Counted from the first letter of the stretch, positions 25,792-34,829 are shown. The stretch is DNA of 64,000 nt from Micromonospora radicis (GCF_003583405.1 NZ_QXEC01000005.1:1-64000), one strand, 5' to 3'. Program-made: numbers and translations. Notes: generated by a model from the sequence alone, not told the origin.

Positions 25792-26621
25792 CCGTCCGCC
25801 GCGGGATCGTCCGTGGCCGCGTGGCCGGCCGCCGACCGGCCGTCCGGAGCCGCGGGACCGTCCGCCTCGGTGGCGGACTCCGGCGAGCGGCGGGGCGCCG
25901 GGACGTGCGGGTTGCCGCGCTGCCGGTAGAGGGCCTGGGAGCGCTCCGCCAGGCTCCTGGTGGCCGACGAGTTCGCCCAGGTGCCGAGGACGATCGCGGC
26001 ACCGGGAACGACCTTGGCGAAGACCCGCCGCGCCGCGCGTATCCCGGCCATCTGCGCGAGCCGGACGCCCAACCGCAGCATCACCCGGCCGATCGTCTCC
26101 TGCCGGCCACCGCCGAACAGCGCACCGGCCCGCTCCCGCCCGGCCGCCACCCCGAGCGCCAGCCGGGCGCTCGCCGCGACCTTGTGCACCTTCTGCAGCA
26201 CCAGCAGGTCGGCGGCGCGGTCCGGATGCGTCGGGTCCACCCCGTAGGCGGCGGCGACGTGCAGCACCATCCGGGCCTGGGTCCAGGCGAGAACCCCCAC
26301 GTCGATCACCGCGCCGGGCAGCCCGGCCGCGCCCGAGACGGCACCCGAGAGCCGGGCCCGGCTGACGAACCGGCGTATCGCCTGCTCGGCCAGGGCCTCG
26401 CCGGTGACCTCGGGCCGCTCGGCGCGCGCCTGCCGGGCCCACCGCGCCGCCTCCGGCCCGAGCCGGCGCACCGCCTCCAACGCGAGGTGCTCCGGCGCGT
26501 ACTGCGGATCCTGGCGCATCCGGTCCCAGAGCGTGGCTGGCGGGGCCTCGGTGGCCTCGGCGGCGGGCCGGGACCCGGACGGGGCCGGGGTCACGGGCTG
26601 TCCGTCGACCGGGTCGCTCAT
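25779..26621 (-). CDS. EcsC family protein
   Basis: This 280-residue protein shows the EcsC pattern. RFVSRARLSGAVSGAAGLPGAVIDVGVLAWTQARMVLHVAAAYGVDP marks the central helical region. VHKVAASARLALGVAAG and VGRVFAK-like segments follow, and LGTWANSSATRSLAERSQALYR marks the end. Both termini are disordered and rich in Pro, Ala and Ser. EcsC proteins are of unknown function, named after the B. subtilis ecs transporter operon, and are often membrane-associated. GGGAGG lies four bases before the ATG. It is divergent from the PAC2 gene. Confidence 0.8.
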   Translation of the reverse strand: MSDPVDGQPVTPAPSGSRPAAEATEAPPATLWDRMRQDPQYAPEHLALEAVRRLGPEAARWARQARAERPEVTGEALAEQAIRRFVSRARLSGAVSGAAGLPGAVIDVGVLAWTQARMVLHVAAAYGVDPTHPDRAADLLVLQKVHKVAASARLALGVAAGRERAGALFGGGRQETIGRVMLRLGVRLAQMAGIRAARRVFAKVVPGAAIVLGTWANSSATRSLAERSQALYRQRGNPHVPAPRRSPESATEADGPAAPDGRSAAGHAATDDPAADGQSA

Positions 26622-26810
26622 CGGCCCTCCCTTCGGGGATGCTCATCCATGTGTACCTCGGTCCGGCAACGCCGGATCGGGCGCGGCGTCCCGGGGTACC
26701 GGGCCGCGCGGAGCGGCGCGGCAGGAATGCGCCAGGATGGCGGGTACGTTCTGGCGATCGGGGGCCGTCAACCCGGCAACCCGTTACGCGCAACCAGGGA
26801 GGCCGCACCG

Positions 26811-27725
26811 GTGCTCGATCCACACGAGCTCTACGAACTCACCGACGATCTGCCCGACCTCGGTCAACCGGTCCTGATCCAGGCACTCACCGGTTTCGTC
26901 GACGCCGGCAACGCCGGCCGGCTGGCCCGCGAACAGTTGCTGACCTCGCTGGATTCCCGTCCGATCGCCCGCTTCGATCTGGACCAGCTCTTCGACTACC
27001 GCTCCCGGCGCCCGGTGATGACCTTCGTGGAGGACCACTGGGAGAGCTACGACGCGCCGGAGTTGCTGCTGCACCTGCTGCACGACGACGACGAGACCCC
27101 GTTCCTGCTGCTCACCGGGCCGGAGCCGGATCTGCAGTGGGAACGGTTCACCGCCGCCGTCGCCGGGCTCGCCGCCCGGCTGGACGTACGCCTGACCGTC
27201 GGGCTGAACGCGATCCCGATGGCGGTGCCGCACACCCGGCCGACCGGGGTGACCGCGCACGCCACCCGGCGTGAGCTGATCGCCGGCTACGAGCCGTGGC
27301 TGCAACGGGTCCAGGTGCCGGGCAGCGTCGGTCACCTGCTGGAGTTCCGCCTCGGCGAGGCGGGCCGCGACGCGCTGGGCTTCGCGGCACACGTGCCGCA
27401 CTACGTGGCGCAGGCCGAGTACCCGGCCGCCGCCGAGGTGCTGCTGGCGTCGGTGTCCCGCAGCACCGGGCTGCTGCTGCCGCGCGACGGGCTGCACTCG
27501 GCCGCCGAGGTGGTCCGGGTGGAGATCGACCGGCAGGTCGCGCAGAACGACGAGGCGAGCGCGCTGGTCCAGGCGCTGGAGGAGCAGTACGACGCGTACG
27601 CCCGCGGCAAGGGCGAACGGAACCTGCTCGCCGCCGAGAGCGGCCCGCTGCCCACCGCCGAGGAACTCGGCGCCGAACTGGAACGCTTCCTCGCCGAGCA
27701 GACCCGCCCGCCCGAGTCCTCCTGA
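26811..27725 (+). CDS. PAC2 family protein (proteasome assembly chaperone-like)
   Basis: GGGAGG eight bases upstream supports the GTG at 26811, giving 304 residues. PAC2-family features are QPVLIQALTGFVDAGNAGRLAREQLL, IARFDLDQLFDYRSRRPVMTF, TPFLLLTGPEPDLQWERF, VGLNAIPMAVPHTRPTGVTAHAT and GFAAHVPHYVAQAEYPAAAEVLL. In actinobacteria such proteins resemble archaeal and eukaryotic proteasome assembly chaperones. No proteasome gene is in the window, so the role is family inference. The final helix, rich in Glu and Ala, may be a coiled coil. Confidence 0.88.
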   Translation: MLDPHELYELTDDLPDLGQPVLIQALTGFVDAGNAGRLAREQLLTSLDSRPIARFDLDQLFDYRSRRPVMTFVEDHWESYDAPELLLHLLHDDDETPFLLLTGPEPDLQWERFTAAVAGLAARLDVRLTVGLNAIPMAVPHTRPTGVTAHATRRELIAGYEPWLQRVQVPGSVGHLLEFRLGEAGRDALGFAAHVPHYVAQAEYPAAAEVLLASVSRSTGLLLPRDGLHSAAEVVRVEIDRQVAQNDEASALVQALEEQYDAYARGKGERNLLAAESGPLPTAEELGAELERFLAEQTRPPESS

Positions 27726-27795
27726 CACCTCGTCGCGGCCCGCCGTGCTCGTGTGGCGGCGGGCGGGACGGCGCGGGATACGGCAGGCTGGCACC

Positions 27796-28593
27796 ATGCG
27801 CCTGGCGACCTGGAACGTCAACTCGGTGAAGGCCCGCCTGCCCCGGCTGCTCGACTGGCTGGCCGGTACCGGGCCGGACGTGGTCTGCCTGCAGGAGACC
27901 AAGTGCCCCGACGGCGCGTTCCCGGTGGCCGAGGTGGGCGAGCTGGGTTACACCGTGGCCAGCCACAGCGACGGCCGGTGGAACGGGGTGGCCATCCTGT
28001 CCCGGGTCGGGCTGGCCGACGTCACGGTCGGCTTCCCCGGTGAACCGGGCTTCCCCGAACCGGAGGCCCGCGCCATCGCGGCCACCTGCGACGGACTGCG
28101 GGTCTGGTCGGTGTACGTGCCGAACGGGCGGAGCACCGACGACCCGCACTACGCGTACAAGCTGGCCTGGCTGGCGGCGTTGCGGGAGGCGCTGGACGCC
28201 GAACTGACCGACGCCGCGGCCCTCGCGGTGTGCGGCGACTTCAACGTGGCCCCGACCGACGACGACGTATGGGATCCGGCGGTGTTCGTGACCTCCACCC
28301 ACGTCACCCCGGCGGAGCGGGCGGCCCTCGCCGCGCTGCGCGACCTCGGTCTGGTCGACGTGGTACCCACCCCGATGAAGGGGCCGCACCCGTTCACCTA
28401 CTGGGACTACCGGGCCGGGATGTTCCACCAGAACAAGGGCATGCGGATCGACCTGGTGTACGCCTCGGCCGAGTTCGCCCGGGGGGTCCGCTCGGCGTAC
28501 GTGGACCGGGAGGCCCGCAAGGGGAAGGGTCCTTCGGATCACGCCCCGATCGTGGTCGACGCCGACCTCGTTCCCCCCGTCGAGTCCTTCTGA
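27796..28593 (+). CDS. xthA: Exodeoxyribonuclease III
   Basis: This 265-residue AP endonuclease/3'-5' exonuclease acts in base-excision repair. It has the complete EEP-fold motif set: MRLATWNVNSVKARLPRLLDWL, DVVCLQETKCPDGAFP (metal-binding Glu), GVAILSRVGL, VYVPNGRSTDDPHYAYKLAWL, VCGDFNVAPTDDDVWDP (Asp/Asn), FTYWDYRAG and MRIDLVYAS, ending with KGPSDHAPIVVD (catalytic Asp-His pair). Length is normal for the family. No ribosome binding site is seen; the message may be leaderless. It stands alone between the PAC2 and ABM genes. Confidence 0.95.
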   Translation: MRLATWNVNSVKARLPRLLDWLAGTGPDVVCLQETKCPDGAFPVAEVGELGYTVASHSDGRWNGVAILSRVGLADVTVGFPGEPGFPEPEARAIAATCDGLRVWSVYVPNGRSTDDPHYAYKLAWLAALREALDAELTDAAALAVCGDFNVAPTDDDVWDPAVFVTSTHVTPAERAALAALRDLGLVDVVPTPMKGPHPFTYWDYRAGMFHQNKGMRIDLVYASAEFARGVRSAYVDREARKGKGPSDHAPIVVDADLVPPVESF

Positions 28594-28681
28594 GCAGCGC
28601 TGCCGGAGTCTGGTACGAACGGCCCCCGCCGGGGCGTCGGCGTGCCGAGATCCGGCGGCGGCCGGGGATTAGGGTGGGATC

Positions 28682-28993
28682 ATGGCAGTCGTGAAGATCA
28701 ACGCGATCGACGTCCCGCCCGGGGCCGGCGAGGAGTTGGAGAAGCGGTTCGCGGCCCGGGCCCGCGCGGTGGAGAACTCGCCGGGCTTCCTCGGCTTCGA
28801 GCTGCTGCGCCCGGTGGCCGGCGAGAACCGCTACTTCGTCTACACCCGTTGGGAGAGCGAGCAGGCGTATCAGGACTGGGCCGCCGGCCCCGCCCGCGCC
28901 GCGCACGCCGGTTCGCCCGGCGCCGAGAACCGCCCGCCGGTCGCCTCCGGCGCCACCCTGCTCGAGTTCGAGGTCGTCCAGCAGGTCCCCTGA
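28682..28993 (+). CDS. ABM-domain heme-degrading-type monooxygenase
   Basis: This 103-residue single-domain ABM protein resembles the MhuD/IsdG/HmoB group that cleaves heme or modifies polyketides as a homodimer. It contains VVKINAIDVPPGAGEELEKRFAARAR, VENSPGFLGFELLRPV (the SPGF turn and substrate-side region), YFVYTRWESEQAYQDW and LLEFEVVQQ. The heme-ligand His used by MhuD is not obvious, although AAHAGSP contains a candidate. Function is therefore only a family-level call. A TAGGGT box (28670-28675) six bases before the ATG suggests a leaderless message. Confidence 0.8.
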   Translation: MAVVKINAIDVPPGAGEELEKRFAARARAVENSPGFLGFELLRPVAGENRYFVYTRWESEQAYQDWAAGPARAAHAGSPGAENRPPVASGATLLEFEVVQQVP

Positions 28994-29022
28994 TCCGGGC
29001 CGCAACCGCGGGACCGAGCCGG

Positions 29023-29991
29023 TCAGGCGGGCCGGGTGGTGGTGAGGGTGGCGAAGGCGATCACGTTGTCGGCGTAGCCCGTCCGACCGCCGACCCACTC
29101 ACCACCGCAGGTGATCAGGCGCAGGCTCGGCGGGCCCTCGTGACCGTAGACGCGGTCGGCGGGCAACTGGTCCTTGGGGAAGTGTTCGACGGACTCCACC
29201 GTGAACACCGCCACCGACCCGTCCTCCCGGGTCACCTCGGCGGTGTCCCCGACCCGGAGCTTGCGCAGGTCGTAGAAGACCGACGGTCCGCTCTTGGTGT
29301 CGACGTGTCCGACGATGACGGCGGGACCGGGGTCGCCCGGCACCGGCCCCCGGTCGTACCAGCCGGTCTCCTGGTGCCGGCTCAGCGACGGTACGGCGAT
29401 CGAGCCGTCCGGCGCGTCGCCCACCGGCTTGACCGGGGCGGTGATGTCGACCGACGGCACGGTGATGCTGACCGGCCGGGGGGTGTTCCGCGCGGCGGTC
29501 GTGCCACGATTCGGCTGCCCCTCGCCACCGGCGGCGGTGGCCCACTCCAGCGGATCACCGACGCTGCGCCCGAGCCCGGCGCCGGTGGCGAAGACACCGA
29601 GCAGCACCAGTACCACGGCCAGCGGCAGCGACCACGGCCTACGGCCGGAGCTGTCCGGCTGGCGGGCCCGCCCGGCGGACCCGGGCGCGGTGCCGGTCGG
29701 GCCGGGCGAAGCGGGCGGGCTGACCACGCCGCGTGCGGGATGGTCGTCGGCCGGGACGGCCGCCGGCGGCACGAAGAGATCGGGATCGGTGGCGAGATCC
29801 GCCGGTCGACGCGGCACACCGGCGGCGGGCGGGATGAACATCTCCGGTCGGGGACCGGGGCGCGGTGGGCTGCCGGCGGGGCGGGACGTCCGCCCGGAAC
29901 CGCCGGGCCACGGTGCACGGCCGTGCTGGCCGGAGCCGCCGGGGCGCGGCGTGCGGCCGGGGTTGCCGGGGCGGGAGGCGCGGGCGGCCAT
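29023..29991 (-). CDS. Class F sortase
   Basis: This 322-residue membrane-anchored transpeptidase has a long disordered Pro/Gly/Arg-rich cytoplasmic N-terminus (1-120), one signal-anchor helix (LPLAVVLVLLGVFATGAGL, about 122-141), and the extracellular sortase barrel at about 170-322. The barrel holds the active-site His in VIVGHVDTKSGPSVF, Cys in LRLITCGGEW and a candidate Arg in GGRTGYADNVIAFA. Class F is the common actinobacterial housekeeping-like class. Only six bases separate it from the upstream secreted protein gene, so the two form an operon and probably a sortase-substrate or partner pair. Confidence 0.9.
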   Translation of the reverse strand: MAARASRPGNPGRTPRPGGSGQHGRAPWPGGSGRTSRPAGSPPRPGPRPEMFIPPAAGVPRRPADLATDPDLFVPPAAVPADDHPARGVVSPPASPGPTGTAPGSAGRARQPDSSGRRPWSLPLAVVLVLLGVFATGAGLGRSVGDPLEWATAAGGEGQPNRGTTAARNTPRPVSITVPSVDITAPVKPVGDAPDGSIAVPSLSRHQETGWYDRGPVPGDPGPAVIVGHVDTKSGPSVFYDLRKLRVGDTAEVTREDGSVAVFTVESVEHFPKDQLPADRVYGHEGPPSLRLITCGGEWVGGRTGYADNVIAFATLTTTRPA

Positions 29992-29997
29992 CGCGGG

Positions 29998-30606
29998 TCA
30001 CCGGCCGGCGCGACGACGGCGGGCGGCCACGACCCAGAGGACCATGCCGCTGACGGTCAGCGCGAGCCCGCCGGGCAGCAGCAGACCGGAGGTGACATCC
30101 GCAGCGCCGCCGCCGAACCCGGTCGCCGGCCCACGGCTGGGTTTGACGGTGCGTACCACCTGGAGCATCGTCGAGGCGCTCTCACCGCCTCGGCATTCCA
30201 GCTTGACCCGGTAGTTGCCGGGCAGCACCCGGTCCTTCACCTGCGCGGTTCCGTACAGCAACCCGCGCTGGGGCTGCACGGCGACCCGGCCGAAGGCGTC
30301 CGAGACGACGATGGCACCGACCGAGTTGTCCTGGCAGCTGGCCCGCAGGCCGACCAGGTGCCCCGGTTCCACCGTGCTCGGACTCACCTCGACGAACACG
30401 TGTGGGCCGGGCGGTTGCGGCGCGGCCACCGGCCCGGCCAGGACCGGTGCCGCGGCCAGCGCGGGCACGGCGGCCAGCGAGGGTGCCGCCGAAGCCGGCT
30501 TCGCGGCCAGGGCTACGGCGAGCAGCGGGGTCAGCGCCGCCAGGGCGAGCGCCGGGGCGGCGAACACGGCGGACGAACGCGCCGGACGAGTGCGGGTCAC
30601 TGACAC
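29998..30606 (-). CDS. Secreted, C-terminally anchored protein paired with the sortase
   Basis: This 202-residue protein has a Sec signal (about 1-41, ending AKPASAAP), an Ala/Pro-rich spacer, and an Ig-like domain at about 68-150 with two cysteines (HVFVEVSPSTVEPGHLVGL, ASCQDNS, GNYRVKLECRGG). The C-terminal helix GLALTVSGMVLWVVAA is followed by RRRRAGR. That tail looks like a cell-wall sorting signal, yet a standard LPxTG is absent; LLPGGL precedes the helix. GGGAGG lies before the GTG start. Anchoring by the adjacent sortase is inference. Confidence 0.8.
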   Translation of the reverse strand: MSVTRTRPARSSAVFAAPALALAALTPLLAVALAAKPASAAPSLAAVPALAAAPVLAGPVAAPQPPGPHVFVEVSPSTVEPGHLVGLRASCQDNSVGAIVVSDAFGRVAVQPQRGLLYGTAQVKDRVLPGNYRVKLECRGGESASTMLQVVRTVKPSRGPATGFGGGAADVTSGLLLPGGLALTVSGMVLWVVAARRRRAGR

Positions 30607-30741
30607 GATGGCCCCTCCCGGCGCGACGGAGCAGTCGCCGAGCGTCGCCGGACACCCGGTCTGCCGTACGGGATGATGGTCTCACCCCGGGTCGTACATC
30701 ACATCCGATCCGGCGCGGTACTCGCGTAGGCTCGGTTGGCT

Positions 30742-31449
30742 GTGACCTCCACCGACCCGACCCCCGCGCCCGCCGCGCCGCACCCGGCGCGGGCGATCCG
30801 TACCTTCCACCCGCGGCGCGGCCGAATGAGCGGCCGACAGACCGCGGCGTTGGAGCAGCTCTGGCCGGTGTACGGCCTGCGCGTGCCCGACGCCGCGCCG
30901 TTCGACCCCGTCGGGTTGTTCGGCCGCCGGGCCCCGCTGGTGGTGGAGATCGGCTCCGGCATGGGCGACACGACCGTGGAGATGGCCGCCGCCGACCCGG
31001 ATCGAGACTATCTGGCAGTCGAGGTGCACACGCCCGGAATCGCGAACCTGTTGGACCTGGTCCACCGCCGTGAGCTGGGCAATGTCCGGATCGCCGAGGG
31101 CGACGCGGTGGAGCTGATGACGCTGCTGCCGCCGGATTCGCTGGCCGCCGTGCACGTCTTCTTCCCGGACCCGTGGCCGAAGTCGCGGCACCACAAGCGG
31201 CGGCTGATCCAGCCGGCACACGTGGCGTTGCTGCGCTCCCGGCTGGCCGTCGGCGGCACGCTGCACTGCGCCACCGACTGGGCGGAGTACGCCGAGTCGA
31301 TGCGGGCGACCCTGGACGCCGATCCGGGCCTGGTCAACCCGCACGATGGCTACGCACCCCGGCCCGCGCACCGGCCGGTGACCCGGTTCGAGCGCCGGGC
31401 GTTGGCCGTCGGCCGGCCGGTCGCGGACCTGGTCTACCGCCGCCGCTGA
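30742..31449 (+). CDS. trmB: tRNA (guanine-46-N7)-methyltransferase
   Basis: This 235-residue SAM-dependent enzyme forms m7G46 in the tRNA variable loop. The SAM motif I is LVVEIGSGMGDTTVEMAAADP, followed by YLAVEVHTPGIANLLDLV and the family signature VHVFFPDPWPKSRHHKRRL; the C-terminus has HCATDWAEYAESM and TRFERRALAVGRPVADLVY. I prefer the GTG at 30742 to a TTG six bases earlier. A TAGGCT box at 30727-30732 would place the RNA start within three bases of it. It is divergent from the sortase operon. Confidence 0.93.
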   Translation: MTSTDPTPAPAAPHPARAIRTFHPRRGRMSGRQTAALEQLWPVYGLRVPDAAPFDPVGLFGRRAPLVVEIGSGMGDTTVEMAAADPDRDYLAVEVHTPGIANLLDLVHRRELGNVRIAEGDAVELMTLLPPDSLAAVHVFFPDPWPKSRHHKRRLIQPAHVALLRSRLAVGGTLHCATDWAEYAESMRATLDADPGLVNPHDGYAPRPAHRPVTRFERRALAVGRPVADLVYRRR

Positions 31450-31496
31450 GGACGGGTTGGCGCCGGAGGGCATGATCCAGGCACGATGGACCGGCC

Positions 31497-34001
31497 ATGA
31501 CACTCACCGCCGCGCTGCCCAAGACCGCCGACCCCGACACCCTCTACGACGCGTTCGCCAGTTGGGCCTCCGAGCGCGGTCTCGACCTCTACCCCCACCA
31601 GGAGGAGGCGGTCATCGAGATCGTCTCCGGCGCCAACGTGATCATGAATACGCCGACCGGCTCCGGCAAGAGCCTGGTCGCGATCGCCGCGCACTTCGCC
31701 GCCCTGGCCGACGACCGGACCACCTTCTACACCGCGCCGATCAAGGCCCTGGTATCGGAGAAGTTCTTCGCGCTCTGCGAGGTCTTCGGCGCCGAGAACG
31801 TCGGCATGCTCACCGGCGACGCGAGCGTCAACGCCGACGCGCCGATCATCTGCTGCACCGCGGAGATCCTGGCCAACCTGGCGCTGCGCGAGGGCACCCG
31901 GGCCGACGTCGGCCAGGTGGTCATGGACGAGTTCCACTTCTACGCCGAGCCCGACCGGGGCTGGGCCTGGCAGGTACCGCTGATCGAGCTGCCGCAGGCC
32001 CAGTTCATCCTGATGTCGGCCACGCTGGGCGACACCACCCGGTTCGTCGACGACCTGGCCCGACGCACCGGCCGGTCGACCGCCGTCGTCCGCTCGGCCG
32101 AGCGGCCGGTCCCGCTGCTCTTCTCGTACGCGATGACGCCGATGCACGAGACGCTCGAAGAACTGCTGGAGACCAAGCAGGCCCCGGTGTACGTGGTGCA
32201 CTTCACCCAGGCCGCCGCCCTGGAGCGCGCGCAGGCGCTGATGAGCGTCAACGTCTGTACCCGCGCGGAGAAGGACATGATCGCCCAGGCCATCGGCGGC
32301 TTCCGGTTCACCTCGGGCTTCGGCAAGACGCTGTCCCGCCTGGTCCGGCACGGCATCGGCGTGCACCACGCCGGGATGCTGCCCAAGTACCGCCGACTGG
32401 TGGAGACCCTGGCCCAGGCCGGACTCCTCAAGGTCATCTGCGGTACGGACACCCTCGGCGTCGGCATCAACGTGCCGATCCGCACGGTGCTGTTCACCGG
32501 CCTGTCCAAGTACGACGGGGTGCGTACCCGGCTACTGAAGGCACGCGAGTTCCACCAGATCGCCGGCCGGGCCGGTCGGGCCGGCTTCGACACCCTGGGC
32601 CGGGTGGTCGTGCAGGCGCCCGAGCACGTGATCGAGAACGAGAAGGCGCTGGCCAAGGCCGGTGACGACCCGAAGAAGCGGCGCAAGGTGGTCAAGAAGA
32701 AGCCGCCGGAGGGTGCGGTCGGCTGGGGGCAGCCCACCTTCGACCGGCTCGTCGCGGCCGAACCGGAGCCGCTGACCTCCAGCTTCCAGGTCAGCCACTC
32801 GATGCTGCTCAACGTCATCGGCCGCCCCGGCGACGCCTTCGCCGCCATGCGGCACCTGCTCACCGACAACCACGAGGACGCCGCCGCCCAGCGTCGACAC
32901 ATCCGCCGGGCCATCGCCATCTACCGCGCGCTCAAGGCCGGCGGGGTGGTCGAGGAGCTGCCCGAGCCGGACGAGACCGGCCGGCGGGTCCGGCTCACCG
33001 TCGACCTGCAACTCGACTTCGCGCTCAACCAGCCGCTGTCGCCGCTCGCCCTGGCCACCATCGAGCTGCTGGACACCGAGTCGCCGTCGTACGCCCTCGA
33101 CGTGCTGAGCGTGATCGAGTCGATCCTCGACGACCCCCGCCAGGTGCTCTCCGCGCAGCAGTTCAAGGCCCGCGGTGAGGCGGTCGCCGCGATGAAGGCC
33201 GACGGCATCGAGTACGAGGCGCGCCTCGAACTGCTCGACCAGGTGACCTGGCCCAAGCCCCTCGCCGAACTGCTGGACAACGCGTACGAGATGTACCGGC
33301 AGGGCCACCCGTGGGTGGCCGACCACCAACTCTCCCCCAAGTCCGTGGTCCGCGACATGTACGAGCGGGCGATGACCTTCACCGAGTACGTGCAGTTCTA
33401 CTCGCTGACCCGCTCCGAGGGGCTGGTGCTGCGCTACCTCGCGGACGCCTACAAGACGCTGCGGCAGACGGTGCCCGAGGAGGCCAAGACCGAGGAACTG
33501 GTCGACCTGATCGAGTGGCTCGGCGAGCTGGTCCGGCAGGTCGACTCCAGCCTGATCGACGAGTGGGAGCGGCTGCGCAATCCCACCGACCTGCCGGAGG
33601 TCGCCGCCGCCCTGGACGACCGCCCGGCCGCGGTCACCCGCAACACCCGGGCGTTCCGGGTACTGGCGCGCAACGCCCTGTTCCGCCGGGTGGAGCTGGC
33701 CGCGTTGCGGCACTGGGACGCGCTCGGCGAGTTGGACGGGCCGTCCGGCTGGGACGCCGACGCCTGGGCCGACGCGCTGGAGCCGTACTTCGACTCGTAC
33801 GACGGGATCGGCACCGGCCCGGACGCCCGCGGCCCCGCGCTGCTGATGATCGAGCAGGGTCGGGAGCGCTGGACGGTGCGGCAGATCCTCGACGACCCGC
33901 AGGGCGACCACGACTGGGGCATCAGCGCCGAGGTCGACCTGGCCGCCTCCGACGAGGCCGGCGCCGCGGTCGTCCGGATCACCGACGTCGGCCAGCTCTG
34001 A
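31497..34001 (+). CDS. DEAD/DEAH-box RNA helicase with DUF3516
   Basis: This 834-residue superfamily 2 helicase of the Ski2/Mtr4-like group is characteristic of actinobacteria. The motor has the P-loop MNTPTGSGKSLVAIAAHFAA (about 44-63), TAPIKALVSEKF, motif II VVMDEFHFYAEP (DEFH instead of DEAD), ILMSATLGDT, IGVHHAGMLPKYRRLVE, VICGTDTLGVGIN and motif VI FHQIAGRAGRAGFD. The C-terminal half (about 400-834) is the DUF3516 region. The substrate is thought to be structured RNA, from family knowledge. The start ATG is unsupported by a strong ribosome binding site. A strong hairpin follows at 34032-34066. Confidence 0.92.
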   Translation: MTLTAALPKTADPDTLYDAFASWASERGLDLYPHQEEAVIEIVSGANVIMNTPTGSGKSLVAIAAHFAALADDRTTFYTAPIKALVSEKFFALCEVFGAENVGMLTGDASVNADAPIICCTAEILANLALREGTRADVGQVVMDEFHFYAEPDRGWAWQVPLIELPQAQFILMSATLGDTTRFVDDLARRTGRSTAVVRSAERPVPLLFSYAMTPMHETLEELLETKQAPVYVVHFTQAAALERAQALMSVNVCTRAEKDMIAQAIGGFRFTSGFGKTLSRLVRHGIGVHHAGMLPKYRRLVETLAQAGLLKVICGTDTLGVGINVPIRTVLFTGLSKYDGVRTRLLKAREFHQIAGRAGRAGFDTLGRVVVQAPEHVIENEKALAKAGDDPKKRRKVVKKKPPEGAVGWGQPTFDRLVAAEPEPLTSSFQVSHSMLLNVIGRPGDAFAAMRHLLTDNHEDAAAQRRHIRRAIAIYRALKAGGVVEELPEPDETGRRVRLTVDLQLDFALNQPLSPLALATIELLDTESPSYALDVLSVIESILDDPRQVLSAQQFKARGEAVAAMKADGIEYEARLELLDQVTWPKPLAELLDNAYEMYRQGHPWVADHQLSPKSVVRDMYERAMTFTEYVQFYSLTRSEGLVLRYLADAYKTLRQTVPEEAKTEELVDLIEWLGELVRQVDSSLIDEWERLRNPTDLPEVAAALDDRPAAVTRNTRAFRVLARNALFRRVELAALRHWDALGELDGPSGWDADAWADALEPYFDSYDGIGTGPDARGPALLMIEQGRERWTVRQILDDPQGDHDWGISAEVDLAASDEAGAAVVRITDVGQL

Positions 34002-34031
34002 GGCCGCCCGACGGTCAGCAGAGATTCTTCG

Positions 34032-34066
34032 CAAGGGGCCACCCGGAGTGTCCGGATGGCCCCTTG
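34032..34066 (+). terminator. Strong hairpin terminator after the helicase
   Basis: Arms CAAGGGGCCACCCGGA (34032-34047) and its complement (34051-34066) pair with one mismatch around a GTG loop, 30 bases after the helicase stop. Confidence 0.8.
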
Positions 34067-34091
34067 TCTCCCCTGGGCGATGTCAGGCCCA

Positions 34092-34117
34092 TCGATTAGA
34101 ATGTGTGTACTAATCGA
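34092..34117. promoter_or_regulatory. Operator overlapping a -10 box
   Basis: TCGATTAG (34092-34099), 10 bases and CTAATCGA (34110-34117) are perfect inverted 8-mers. A TAGAAT -10 box (34097-34102, five of six consensus bases) lies across the left arm, so a protein bound here would block transcription of the gene at 34141. A matching -35 box is not clear. Confidence 0.6.
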
Positions 34118-34140
34118 GTTCCTGACCTGGGAGGATGCTC

Positions 34141-34785
34141 GTGAGCGCGCCCACCTCCAGCCCCCTCACGCCGTACGCCACTCTCCTCGGCTTCACCCGG
34201 TACGTCGACCGCACCGGGCCGACCAAGGCCACCTTCGTCGGCGGGTTGCGCCGACAACGGGCCAGCCGCTCCGGCTTCAACCCACACGGTCAGTTCGTCA
34301 AGGCGCTCAAGGCCGACATCGCCTTCCACACCGGCGGCACCCACCTGTCCCAGGTGGTCGAGATCGTCAAGCCCCGCTGGCGCCCGCTCTACCAGGCCCT
34401 CATGCCGGGAGCCACGGCGTGGCTGCACTCGCTGGGCGAGCCGCGATCGGTCGACCTGGCGCAGACCCGCGACGCCCTCGCCCTGCTCGGCGACCTCCCC
34501 GTCAAGATCAACCCCCAGTTCGGCGTACGCCACGCCGACGGTCGGGTCGAGGCGGTCCGGCTGCACTTCGACGAGGCTCCACCCAGCGAGGAGGCGGCAC
34601 TGGCCACCCTGCACCTGATGGCCCGGCACATGGACGCCGTCCTGCCGCACGCCGAGCCGGTCCTGGTCGACGTACGGCGCGGGTTGGCCCACCGGACGCC
34701 CGAGGGGGTCAAGACCGACGAGATCGAACGCTGGCTGGCCGGCGAGGCCGCCGCCTTCCGCGCCATCTGGTCCGCCGCCGCCTGA
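34141..34785 (+). CDS. Conserved-looking protein of unknown function, 214 aa
   Basis: GGGAGG at 34129-34134 supports GTG 34141; an ATG at 34135 abuts that site and is rejected. The protein is soluble, with an N-terminal basic region (LLGFTRYVDRTGPTKATFVGGLRRQRASRSG), a middle part (FVKALKADIAFHTGGTHLSQVVEIVKPRWRPLYQALM), and a Lys/Arg/His-containing C-terminal half (VKINPQFGVRHADGRVEAVRLHFDE). No signal, membrane helix or familiar active site is visible, and I do not recognise the family. The palindrome over its promoter indicates tight regulation by a dedicated repressor, which is not encoded next to it. Confidence 0.7.
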   Translation: MSAPTSSPLTPYATLLGFTRYVDRTGPTKATFVGGLRRQRASRSGFNPHGQFVKALKADIAFHTGGTHLSQVVEIVKPRWRPLYQALMPGATAWLHSLGEPRSVDLAQTRDALALLGDLPVKINPQFGVRHADGRVEAVRLHFDEAPPSEEAALATLHLMARHMDAVLPHAEPVLVDVRRGLAHRTPEGVKTDEIERWLAGEAAAFRAIWSAAA

Positions 34786-34829
34786 CCAAGACCACCCGGT
34801 CGCTCCACCACGACAACGACGACCCGGTC

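Noticed and set aside
25937..25950. TGGGAGCGCTCCGC, similar to the cellulase operator
   Set aside because: It lies inside the EcsC coding sequence, matches only 12 of 14 bases and encodes ordinary residues (Glu-Arg-Ser). A similar GGAGCGCTCC in sdhA (about 44170) is also coding. Both are probably chance.
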